NCBI GenBank assembly: GCA_021018815.1
Contig: JAITYX010000046.1
Location: 248,001-312,000, forward strand
Direction of reading: 5' to 3'
From: Talinum fruticosum
Lineage: Eukaryota > Streptophyta > Magnoliopsida > Caryophyllales > Talinaceae
DNA length: 64,000 nucleotides
Of this stretch, positions 34,276-44,016 are shown piece after piece. Position numbers and translations under genes: made by a program. The notes below the pieces were generated by a model. It did not search any database and was not told the DNA's origin. It saw only the letters and a list, made by a program, of their open reading frames with translations. The stretch's first letter is position 1; every line of letters begins with the position of its first letter.

Positions 34276-36342
34276 TGTAGGAACCATGGCCAGCGAGGCC
34301 AACCGAGCTTTCCTATGAATGTCGGGTTTCGGAAATTATAATGACTTAGGGTTTTGAAGATGGTTGTGAAATGTGGGGATGAACCTCCTATTAAGGTTTT
34401 TCGAATTTTATTTAATCCGATTGAAAATGAAATTAGTAAAGTTTGAATAGCGATTTTATTAATTATTTTATTTTTAAAAATTATTTTGAGAAGTGCCGGG
34501 ATATTATTTCTCAACTAAAAAATAAAGAAAGTTAGGTTTCTGTTTCTACCATGAGGCTTTAGGGCTAAATTGGTGTGGAAACACTGGTTCGGACTCGAGT
34601 CCCACATATTGACCACTCGGTGCAGGCGGCCGGCATTGGCCGGACATCAACGCTAAGACAGTCAGCCTCGGCCTCCGGCCTAGCTTAGCGAGATCCAGAA
34701 CCTTTTTTTTTTCTTATTGTTCAATCGAAATAGTCGGGAGCAGATTCGAAGAAGTAAATCAAAAGGAGTCACCAATAAGTTTTTAGGAAAGAAAACTAAC
34801 AAAAACAAAAGTAAAAATTACTCTTCCAATCTTAGTATGGGAAAAACTAAGACTGAAAAAGATAAAAATGACTCCATCGATCTTAGAACAAAGAATCGGA
34901 TTCTAGAGCGAGGGTAGGAAACATAGGGATAAGCCCTTGCGTTTCGCCGGTCAAATGACGACCATTACTAGTTCGAGTAGTGAATTAAAATAATATATCA
35001 AATACAAGCACACAACATGCGATACGGAAATGAAAGCGCCTAGAACATAATTACGAAAGCGGTAAAGTCGAAACGCAAATAGATAAAGAAAGTAGCGAGA
35101 AAAGCAAAAAGAAATGAAAGCAAAAAACTAAAAGATTACATCGGGCGGGGATGAATGAAAAGCGATACAAATTTCTTCATAATACGAGAAAATGATAAAA
35201 GCATAAAATAAATTTGCAAACCGTTGCAAAGATCAAATCCATGCCCTCATGTTGTCTCACTTGCCGATCTAGATCTTTAATCTAGATCTAGTGATGTAAC
35301 AGATGGTGAATAGAGAGAGTCTTTTTGTGAGTTTTGATTGTAGGTATGTAAAAGATGTATGAATAATAACGTTCTCGGGATTAGATGTGGTTTGAATAGG
35401 GAGTAGAATATGACTAGGCTGAAAAGAGACTAAGAGATCAGCATACAAATAAGAGTATTCAGTAGCTCTTAGGCATGTTTCAATAACGTGACGCCGAGGG
35501 ATGAGCCATTGACGAAATGGGAGCCTAAGCTCTCTATTTATAGGGAGAGGTTAGCTCAAGGAATGATCTAGGTTTTACTCTTGGCTAACCATCCAGAATA
35601 AGCCAAAATCTGCTACAAAACGGGGTCGAGTTAATGTGAAGATTGTGCCGGATAAAATCGGGATAAAACTGAATAGAGAAGGAGTAGGGGGCACCAGCAA
35701 TTGGTTTTTTGTAGGGTTCCAAGCCTTCTGTGCTACAATAGGATTCCTTAGGGAAAAACATAGCGTTTCAAGGTGAGGAAAAACGAGTGAGGGACGCGGC
35801 CACAAAGGGCTTTTCTAGGGTTTTGTGCCCTTTTACATTGCAAGGGGAGTCTTTAAAGGAAAACACAGCGTTTTGAGTGAAAAATATTGCTAGGGAGCAC
35901 CAGCAATACACAATGTCGCTTTAGGGAACATTTGCTCCTAGTATCGGGAGGACTATCTTAGAGTAAAATGCAATAGTTTGATGCTTGTGATTATGAAATG
36001 CAATGCTTAACATAGTCTTGAGGTCTTAAGCTCCGTGTCTAATTGGACAGAAGTGAAATGCGGAATTATGAACCTGGAATATCCCGATTTGCGACCCTGG
36101 ACTCCATTGTCTCTCAAGGCTTAACCTAGGCTTTGACCCGTTCGAAAGAAAAAAGGATTTTCTAACCGACCCAAGGCAAAAGGCTATTTGTATGATTTTA
36201 AAGGTTCTTTGTGGTTTACTATCTTATGTTCCTCAAATCAAACTCGGTTCGTGATCCAAATCCTAAAAATGGACTGGGGATATCATAATCGGGCCAACAA
36301 ATAAATAATATAGAAATGACAAGACACTTTTAGGTGTCTACA
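34276..36342 (-). repeat. 5' LTR of G2
   Basis: The LTR is 2067 bp, starting TGTAGGAACCATGG and ending TTTTAGGTGTCTACA on the plus strand. It contains the TATA-like block at 35534-35543 and the family blocks AGTTTTTAGGAAAGAAAACT near 34780 and CCATTACTAGTTCGAGTAGT near 34962. It is the 5' LTR because the primer site and gag follow on the minus strand. Confidence 0.92.
35534..35543 (-). promoter_or_regulatory. TATA-like box of the G2 5' LTR
   Basis: On the minus strand CCTATAAATAGAGAGC stands about 800 bp into the LTR from its 5' edge. The same block occurs in the G3 LTR at 38689-38698 with the same flanks (GCTCTCTATTTATAGGGAGAG on plus, in 20-base pieces). Conservation in two LTRs supports a promoter role; the start site is not known. 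Confidence 0.65.
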
Positions 36343-37366
36343 AGGATGCGCCGATGTCCTACATCTCTAAAAATTACAGCTTTTTGTCCGGGAAGACATA
36401 GAAGGTCATGTCCTCATTGTCCCCTTCACGTTGGCTAAACACATAACCTGGCACACTCGATTGGGAACGATGTATTTGTTGACAAAGTCTTCACAAAACT
36501 TTGCAGAGTACCACACCAATCCGTGCGGAACTCCTCAATGGATACAAGAGGAGACTTCTTCGGGCGACGAACGGGCGCCACCGAATACTTACTTGTGCCA
36601 ACAGGGGAGATGGAGTGCCCTTCATCCCACTCTCGAATCTGTGCTCGATATGCTAGTGAATAATCCATACAAAAATTAGAAATATATATACATGATATTA
36701 ACAATAACTAAATCTAATATTTTGAAAAATAGAGAAGATGACAAACCTCTTGGGCTAACGAACAAAAGTGTTGACAAACCTCTTAGGATCGAAAACTCAT
36801 AGTTTCCTTTCCCATGCATGACCTCTCTCACACTCACCCTAACCTTATGACCTGCATGGGAAAACAACACCTGATGCCACAACATGCTTTAGGAGAGGGT
36901 GATGAGAGGCTAGAATGCACTTCGCCAACTCGCTTAAGAATAAGCACAACAATTACAATCATGGGATAACCCTATGCATAAAAATTAATTATCCGAGAGT
37001 CTTGGAAAAAAATGGACAAAGTTTCCCTTTAAAAGTAAACATTTTCTTCAGATAACAACCCTCATCCGAAACAACAAAAACATACTATAAGTAATTACTC
37101 AATGGCCAAACATTGGAGTTCTACAACAATTACATAATATAAGCAAGTCATTCAAAAATATTATACACCAATTAGTTAAAATATAAACATGCATGCAAAT
37201 ATAATTAGGTTGCAAAATCTGAATTACCTCCACCCTAAGTTCCAATTGGTCGAAAGGTGAGCTTGCTTTTGCACTCGCTGTGTTTTGGGTGAGAATGGAC
37301 CAAAATCGCACATGGCTATACTGGGAGCCAATATATCCATCTTGGTGACTACGCCATATGGCCGTG
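36343..37366 (-). pseudogene. CACTA-2 gene, upstream part
   Basis: This is the reverse complement of CACTA-1 exons at about 19655-20770. Minus-strand readings include the REWDEGHSISPVGTSKYSVA region near 36560-36640 and the GHKVRVSVREVMHGKGNYEF domain near 36790-36850, which corresponds to RRVIHGKGNREL of CACTA-1. A small duplication, ACAAACCTCTTxGG, occurs at 36741 and 36773. The end of the piece, CTTGGTGACTACGCCATATG, matches the THMVYITKMG exon of CACTA-1. It is cut by the G3 LTR at 37367. Confidence 0.75.
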
Positions 37367-39336
37367 TGTAGGAACCACGGCCGGTGGAACGAGCACCGAG
37401 CTTCCCATGAATAGTTGGGATAAGTTTTAGAAAGCTTTTTATTTTTGAAGAGATAAGATGATTTTGAAGATGGTTTTAGAAGTTTATTTTAGAAAGTGGG
37501 ATGAAACTTTTATTAAGATTTCCGAGTTTATTAAATCTTATTTAAAGCGAATTAGGTAATGTTTGAATGACCATTTTATTAATTATTTTATTTTAGCAAA
37601 CTATTTTCAAGAATTCTCGGGATATTATCTCCTAATTGAAGAATAAAATGATGAGAAATTTGGGTTCCGCCATGAGGCTTTTGGGACGGACCAATGTGAA
37701 AACACTCGGTTTGGACCCAAGCCTCGGCCGTTGACAACCAAGTGCAGGTGGCAGCATACACTCGGCGATTAGGAGCGTGGCCAAAGGGTTTAAGCCGAAA
37801 CAGTCAACCTCGGCCTCCGGCCTAAAAGGCAAATCAATATCTCTTTTATTTTACCCTAGAATCAGAAAATAATCAAAATGCATTTTTAATAAGAATAAAG
37901 AAAAACGAGGAGCCGTCGGTTAGTTTTTAGGACAAAAACTAACAAAAAACAAAATAAAAAATTGCTCTTTCGGTCTTAGTATGGAAAAACTAAGACCGAA
38001 AAGGCTAAAAGTGACTCCATCGGTCTTTGAATCGAGAATCAAATTCAAGAGCTAGAGTACAAAATGTAGGGAAAACCCTTTCGTTTTACCCGTCCGAACA
38101 CGACCATTACTAATTTGAGTAGTATACTAAACACATGTGCTAAACTCAAGCACTCAACATGCTAAATGAAAATAAAAGCAACCAAACATAATTAAAGGAA
38201 AGCGGTAAAGAAAGCGGTAAAGAAAGCAAGAAAGAAAGCGATAAAGAAAACGAAAAGAAAAGCGAGAAAACCATAAGATTACATAGGGCGGGGAGGAATT
38301 AGAAAAACGATTACATCTCTTCAATCCACAATATCGAAAGCGATAAATAAAACATAAACTAAATGACTGTTTGAAGACCGAATGATTGCCCTCAAGTTGT
38401 CCCACCCTGCTGATCCGGATCTCTTGATGCGACGATGACAAATCAAAGAAAGGAGAGTTCTATTATGAGTTTTAAGAAGGGAGAATGATCAGCTGAATTA
38501 ATGCCTGTATATCATAATAACTCGAATATTCATTACCTCTTTTCAAGGATTCAACGACAAATTATAAAAAGAGAAGGTATTTGAAGGTGGTTTTCGGTAG
38601 AGTGATGTTTATGAAAAGGTATCCTGGCTTAGTTCAGCAGCGTAGCGCTAAGGAAATAAGTCAGTATAGGAATGAGAGCCAAGGCTCTCTATTTATAGGG
38701 AGAGACCTAGGTCACAAATGACCTAGAGTTGCTTTCGGCCGATCATCGAAACAGCTGAAAATAAATCGAGCCGAATATCTTGAGATTGAACCGGATAAAG
38801 CAAGGATAAAATCGGATAGAACCCGGTTCCCGGGCATCAACCACCCGAGTGCCTAAGTTTTCATTCCCTAGCGTGTTTCGCGGCGTTTGACTTAAAAATC
38901 AAGGGTTGCGGGCGCCGGACACAACTTCATTTTGAGGGGAAAGCTCTTAGTCTTGTGTAGACTATTTTACTGGAGCTCAAATGCAATGTTTTAATGCCAT
39001 CTTTAGGTCTTCAACTCCTTGTCTCATTAGAGAAAAGTAAAATACAGTATTCTGAACTTGGAATTTCCGATACACGGCACTCGTACTCCGTTGTGTCTTG
39101 AGGCTTGGCCCGATTCTTGGATCGTCCGAAAGAACAGGGGATTTTTGGATCGACCCAAGGCAAAAGGCTATTTATTTAGTGCTAGGGGTTCTTTGTGGTT
39201 TACTCGGCTTCGTCGCACCAATAAAACACAATGTAAGATCCAATTCCTCAAATACGACTCGGGATTTCATGATCAAGCCAACAGAATAAAATGCGGAACT
39301 AAAGCAATAAGAGACAACAATTTTTAGGTGTGTGCG
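37367..39336 (-). repeat. 3' LTR of gypsy G3
   Basis: The LTR is 1970 bp, starting TGTAGGAACCACGGCCGG; the end reads TTTTTAGGTGTGTGCG, a decayed GTGTCTACA. It is followed by the polypurine tract (minus: AAAGTGGGGGCTAACT), so it is a 3' LTR and the body lies to the right. No second LTR or target duplication was found, so G3 is truncated. It inserted into, or broke, CACTA-2. Confidence 0.85.
38689..38698 (-). promoter_or_regulatory. TATA-like box of the G3 LTR
   Basis: CTATTTATAG within GCTCTCTATTTATAGGGAGA is the counterpart of the G2 5' LTR box at 35534-35543. On the minus strand it reads CTATAAATAG. Confidence 0.6.
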
Positions 39337-39740
39337 AGTTAGCCCCCACTTTGACCGAGTCTAAAAAGAAGAAGGGTCAAAGTAGACATTAAAGGGATAC
39401 TTAACTCATTTATGATATTAGTTATTGTATAATGCTTGGAATTGGTTGTAGTCAAACCTTAACTCTAAAAGGGGCCTGGAATTGATCGCAATGCCCGGGT
39501 TACGAAGTCCGCTAAAAGAGTCCAAAGCTTGGCCTAATTAGAGCCTGAAGCTTGGTATATTTTGATGTTGAAACTTCTATCGATCTTTGATCTTAAGCTT
39601 GGCTAAGTAATCTGTTGTACTAACGGACTTGTCATTGGATAACCAAATTGACAAAAGTTATGTTTTTACCTAAATCATTCGATCGAAAATAGACTTATAA
39701 ATTTGATATGAAAAAGCTGATTAGTGGGTCCAAGAGTTCC
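39337..39740 (-). other. 3' internal region of G3
   Basis: It resembles 29762-30250 of G2: polypurine tract, then GGGTCAAAGTAGACATTAAA, then GGGGCCTGGAATTGA. It is non-coding. Similarity to G2 stops near 39740. Confidence 0.7.
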
Positions 39741-40076
39741 CACTTGCATGCATAAGGTGCCAAGGAGTCACATGCCACGGTTGATGGGACTCCACAAGTT
39801 AGGTGACCAGTTAGGGCTGCAAAGTTTTCGCTGATGGGACACCACGAGTGCCTCGTGGCCGGTGTCGGCCAGCCTTTGGTAGGCCTCGCCCCGGCCTCGC
39901 TTCGGCGGATTCCCTTGGTGTCCCACTACTTGTTTGACTCTTGTCTTGTATGGTTGGCTGGCTTGACCGAATGGGTCTATAAAAAGGGTGCTTGATGAAT
40001 TCATTCCATACACTTGCTCCTCTTCTTGCATTCTTGTTTTATTCTTGTGCTTTCTTACTTTGCTTTTTCTTGAAAA
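39741..40076 (+). promoter_or_regulatory. Promoter-like segment of unknown owner
   Basis: A GC-rich stretch (GGCCGGTGTCGGCCAGCC, GGCCTCGCCCCGGCCTCGC) is followed by a good TATA box, TCTATAAAAAGG at 39977-39988. A CT-rich leader (CTTGCTCCTCTTCTTGCATT) and an ATG at 40077 come next. The arrangement is typical of an LTR or gene promoter on the plus strand. Beyond 40085 the sequence is a CACTA fragment in the other orientation, so the driven gene is lost. Confidence 0.4.
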
Positions 40077-40084
40077 ATGAATTA

Positions 40085-40340
40085 CCGTAGAGAGGATGAC
40101 AAAACTCTTGGGCTAACGGACAAAAGTGCTGATTGCGTCGTCAATAGTATGGAGGTCTTATGTCCGCATCGGCAACTCATAGTTTCCTTTTCCATGCATG
40201 ACCTTTCTCACACTCACCCTCACCTTATGACGTATAAGGGGTGCCCCGTGAACGGAGGTATCTAGCCTCCATAGGTAAACAACACCCGATACAACAACAC
40301 GCTTTAGGAGAAGGTGGTGAGAAGCCAAGAATTCCGAAAT
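40085..40340 (-). pseudogene. CACTA-5: small CACTA gene fragment
   Basis: It matches 36735-36910 of CACTA-2 and the reverse complement of 20110-20330 of CACTA-1 (CTCTTGGGCTAACGGACAAA, CTCATAGTTTCCTTTTCCAT, TTTAGGAGAAGGTGGTGAGA). Unlike CACTA-2 it retains the CTGATTGCGTCGTCAATAGT stretch. It is a separate copy, not the missing half of CACTA-2, since it covers the same exon. Confidence 0.7.
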
Positions 40341-41059
40341 CCCCGAGGAATAATGTGTTGGGCATCCTTTCCTTAGGAATTGGCAAGGGGTAGGAGTTTC
40401 TTGCTCTTAACTTTTAGTTGTATGCTAAAAATATTTTGCTAATGCCATAGGATAAATTTTGGAGTACAACTAAGAACAGTCTCAAACCATGTCCATCAAC
40501 CTTCAATCTGCTCTCCGGGAATTCAAAATTTCAATACTTGGAGATCTTTCCCAACCTTCCGGATAAGTTTCTAATTAATGGAGTGCTAACTTTATTGAGC
40601 TTTTAGTGAGTGTGCTAATTACTATTTCATTCTTATAGAGGTGTCAATCAAGAGGACCTCCCTCCGGGAGTCTTCCCGGTGGACTCGGGGCACAAACACA
40701 TCCATCCGATCAACAAACACCTTCCAGTAGAGTACTTGCTAGACAAGGTTCTTCACGACGTTCTTCACGGCGTGCACAGCATCGAAGTGCTTCCGATGTA
40801 GGGCCTTGCACTTCCGAGCCTAGTGCTTCCGGTGCGGGGCCTAGCTTTTTAGAAGAGGGTTTGGATATCTTCCCCTTATAGGCTTTTGATTGTCATGGAA
40901 ATCCTCTTAATTTCCCTCGAGCTTTGTACGGGGGCTATCCCATGGAGCATCCCAATCTCGGAATAATGGAGGTAGCTCCTATCAAGGTGATGAAGGTGGT
41001 CAGTTCTCTACAACCATATCAAAGGACTTCGGGAGCTATATCTTCGACGATGCTTATGA
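40341..41059 (+). other. Unassigned segment with decayed coding-like sequence
   Basis: Nothing is recognised at 40341-40620. From about 40630, after a TTCTTATAG that resembles a splice acceptor, plus-strand frames give VNQEDLPPGVFPVDSGHKH, a serine-rich RQGSSRRSSRRAQHRSAS stretch with GPCTSEPSASGAGPSF, and near 41000 FSTTISKDFGSYIFDDAYDA. Frames change several times. I do not recognise the family. Confidence 0.35.
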
Positions 41060-41500
41060 TGCGGATGAATTGTATTTTTTTGCCGCTTCAATGTTGATGA
41101 TTAAGGAGTCCCTTATAGGGTGTTATTTTTTGTTTATTATTTGCTTTGTAATTGTGTGACTCTTATGCAATGGGATGAAATCTAAGATGACTCAATTGTA
41201 AAAAATGTGTTCTTTTATTTAACATGATGTAAAAAATATAGGGAAAATTACAAAGACGAAAAAGTTGCACCTAGCCCCTCCCCCAAAAGAAAATAATAAA
41301 AATGAAAATGGAAAATCTTAAGTGCATGGACCAATCATAGTAATATGACGTGCATGCAACGGGCTCAGGGCAGAAAAGAATATGGCCCAAGTAGTGCTCG
41401 GGTTGAAGAAAAATACGAAACGAGCCGGACCACGGTGGTGACTGCGCCTGCCATCCATGAAGTCCCGGTTCTTGGCGAATTTGCAATGATTGACGTGTAA
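41060..41500 (-). repeat. Gypsy 3' region remnant (G3-like)
   Basis: It resembles 31080-31440 of G2. Both have a TTATAGGGTG stretch, an AT-rich run with TATGCAATGG near 41168 and 31172, then a long gap-rich match ending in a pyrimidine tract (TAGCCCCTCCCCC near 41272, TAGCCCCCACTCTCC near 31249). It may be the continuation of G3 after the insertion of 39741-41059. Confidence 0.55.
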
Positions 41501-42228
41501 TAGGACTCTAAAGATCCGAGAAAGATCCTATAAATAGGATCCATACTAGTGCTTAAAAAAAAGTGCCGTACGGAAAAACAAAACCTTCTATGAATCAAAT
41601 TAGGAAAATCGTGTCTTCCACTCTTTTCAAAAAGGCATGAATTTCATGAGTGAGCTATCCCGGTCGATGCATCAGCCGAGCAAGTACGGACGAGATTCAC
41701 GGGGATATCGCAACTAAACTCAATAAAATTCGAGGAAGACTTCTCCGGGAGCCCCTATTATTGCAAATAAGAAAACAACCATAGACGAGACCAAACGGTG
41801 TAAGGCGGTCGATGGTACTGCTATAGGACAGCGAGTCCGATGCCACCGAGGCTAAGTCGCCTCCGATTTATGTTAAATGTCTTGGTTTTTCTATCCATTT
41901 GTTTTTTTTTTTTTTTTTGCATCTTTTCTTTTATTTTGCTCTGTTGGGCCTAAAAGATTAAATTTTTAACATGCAGGACATTGATTATTATTTTGATTTT
42001 ACATTTATGATGCGTAGATCCGGTTAATGGGGCACCTAAAGCTAATCCGGGCTCCAGTAGAACCGATGCATACTTAGCACTACACTTTTATCGGTGAAAG
42101 CGGGAAAAGGTTGTAACTAATCACCCGGCTTCTTAATGGAAGAAGTACCTCAGGAATAATACTAATGATATAGCATGGTACATTGTGCACTCTGGAAAGT
42201 GTTCCGATTCAGGACATATACCTTGCAA
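41501..42228. other. Unassigned segment with a TATA-like site
   Basis: CCTATAAATAGGATCC at 41527-41542 is a good TATA box candidate on either strand, with TGACGTGT 37 bases upstream on the plus strand. A run of T lies at about 41907-41926 and a splice-acceptor-like ACATGCAG at 41969-41976. No protein could be read. It ends at the 3' LTR of copia Z. Confidence 0.3.
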
Positions 42229-43752
42229 TGAAGGTTTGCTCGGGGAGAGTCCGAGTCACCCTAGAGGGGGTGAATAGGGTGATGAAAAATTCTTTGCGAA
42301 AGCACACACCTTTTGACGAGAGAAGAGTCAAAGACAGATTCGAGTCTAAGCAAGGGGTCAAAAATATTGGACTCGGAATGTAATGAATCGGAGTAAACAC
42401 GTTCAGCGAGGTCAGTCCGAGTCTAGAATGAACTCGAAATAGAATACGAGAGAATTTACGTGGAAACCCTCCTGGGGCAGAAAACCACGGCCCGTGTCAA
42501 TCCGGACACGAAGTCAAATCCACTATTTTGAGTCCATAAAATACCGTGAACTTGACGAGAACCCGAGTTGCTCCCTTAGACAACTCTATACAGATTTTCC
42601 TAGACTCGAAGTTACCTTATCCGATCTAGTACTTCCTAGCTGAGATAACCCTTACAGCTAGGGACAACTAAGCTGAGTTAACCCTTACAGCTTAGTCAAG
42701 GGACCTTACAAAGAATGTAAGAAGAGTTTGTAACTAAGTACAAGACCTTACAACTCGAAAGTAATGAATTACAGAGTGGGAGTTGTAAGTTGAAGATTGA
42801 AAGTAAATACAATAACTTTGTTCAAGTAAGTGTATTGACAATATGTTCGGCAACCTTCAAGTCTTGTGAAGTGGCTTCTTTTATAGAAGACCAGGCGAGT
42901 AGCCGTTATCTTCATCTCGCGACCGAGAGTCCTCTCGTGACCGTTGTGAAAGGCTTTCGAGTCACTCGAAAGTATCCGTTGAAATATGGACGTTGGACAA
43001 CGGTTTAACTCTCTTGGAAGTCCCAAAACCATTGGTTGTGTCTTGAAAAGTGTGGTGAAAACCACCGTTAAGCTTGACGTTCCAGTTTTCGGATATGGAA
43101 GCGAGCGGTTTCGACACAATCTTACGGGACTAAAGCGAGGGAAGGTGAAAAGCCATATCTGCTTGGTGATTTGACGTTACGAGCCAGCTACTTTGGTAGT
43201 TTGAAAAGATATCCTCGATTGAATAACCTACAAAAGTAAAACACCTTCGGTTCTCAAAGTATAAAATACTTTGGTCCAAGGTTAGACACGAGATAATAAT
43301 ATAATCATGATAATTAACCAACAGATTATCCGAGTCGGAAAAGAAATGGAATATTACGAGTCTAATATCCATGATACTCGGAGTTCCATAAGACTTAGTC
43401 TTAAGCAAAGAATCAAGTTCTATAACAAATATCGAGTGGGAAACACTTGATGTAGACCAAGCATGAAATGAACTACGAATGCGACTTTGCAAACAATAGA
43501 GTAAATAACCACAAGTCGGATTCCGAGTGAGAGTGAACTCGGAATAAAGAACAAGTTTTACGAGTCGCTAACTGAAAGCGATTAAATAGATATGTGACGG
43601 CCAAATCGCATAGAAAAGATACTATTTAGCTCAAGTAAGTTTCTAAAACACGAGAGAATGCCTTGGAATCAAAACTCTATATGAATGACATCGTTATACC
43701 CGATTCCCTTTGCATGACTCGAGAAAGATATAGAACGATGTCCGAGTCTTCA
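42229..43752 (-). repeat. 3' LTR of copia Z
   Basis: It is 1524 bp, from TGAAGGTTTGCTCGGGGAG to GTCCGAGTCTTCA on the plus strand, with TG...CA ends and a short inverted TGAAG/CTTCA terminus. It is the best preserved LTR of the copia family here. On the minus strand CTTCTATAAAAGAAGCC (42873-42889) is the likely TATA box, followed by an initiator-like CACTTCACAAGACTTG. The left flank is TGCAA; no matching duplicate is available because the other end of the element is lost. Confidence 0.9.
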
Positions 43753-43766
43753 ATCTCCCCTTTTTG
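43753..43766 (-). other. Polypurine tract of copia Z
   Basis: The minus strand reads CAAAAAGGGGAGAT immediately before the 3' LTR. It identifies this LTR as the 3' one. Confidence 0.85.
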
Positions 43767-44016
43767 ATGAAAGGCATTCCATACTTAAACGAAACTTTGT
43801 TAGAGGAAAAATAGAATGATTACGAGTAGTTTGAGTAAAAGTAAGGCATATTGAATAGATCGAGCAATATACAATATATCGGAGCAAATTAAAGTATGCT
43901 TGAACTCATTAACTCGGAAAAGAAAGAACTCGAAATTAATAATGAAATGCATCAATTCATTAAAAGAAATTACAAGGGCGGAAAGAACTCCCCTAAACAA
44001 GACAACCGAGTTTCGA

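Larger units (their letters stand above)
27722..36347 (-). mobile_element. Gypsy G2: two-LTR gypsy element lacking pol, with AGGAT target duplication
   Basis: On the minus strand: 5' LTR 36342-34276, primer site, leader with minisatellite, gag remnant (32459-31740), about 1.9 kb of non-coding sequence with another minisatellite, polypurine tract, 3' LTR 29761-27727. The 5 bp AGGAT occur at 27722-27726 and 36343-36347, immediately outside the LTRs. The two flanks join into uninterrupted CACTA-2 sequence (CAATCATAATAT before, GCGCCGATGTCCTACATCTC after). No protease, RT or integrase is present, so any movement needed enzymes from a relative. The LTRs differ visibly, so the insertion is old. Confidence 0.92.
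26019..37366 (-). mobile_element. CACTA-2: CACTA transposon, broken by gypsy G2, right part lost at G3
   Basis: The terminus CACTACGATAGGAACCAC starts at 26019 and matches the CACTA-1 terminus at 16 of 18 positions. Subterminal repeats follow to about 26345. Sequence then runs as the reverse complement of CACTA-1: 26345-27726 matches CACTA-1 from about 22090 back to 20770. After G2 (27727-36342) and its target duplication, 36343-37366 continues with CACTA-1 from about 20770 back to 19655. At 37367 the LTR of G3 begins and the left half of the CACTA element is not seen again. The host site is the gag of copia D. Confidence 0.85.

Noticed and set aside
41240..41640. Possible plant pararetrovirus promoter or insertion
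   Set aside because: TGACG and TATA motifs alone are not specific; no viral coding domain is readable nearby, and the left part resembles a gypsy 3' region.
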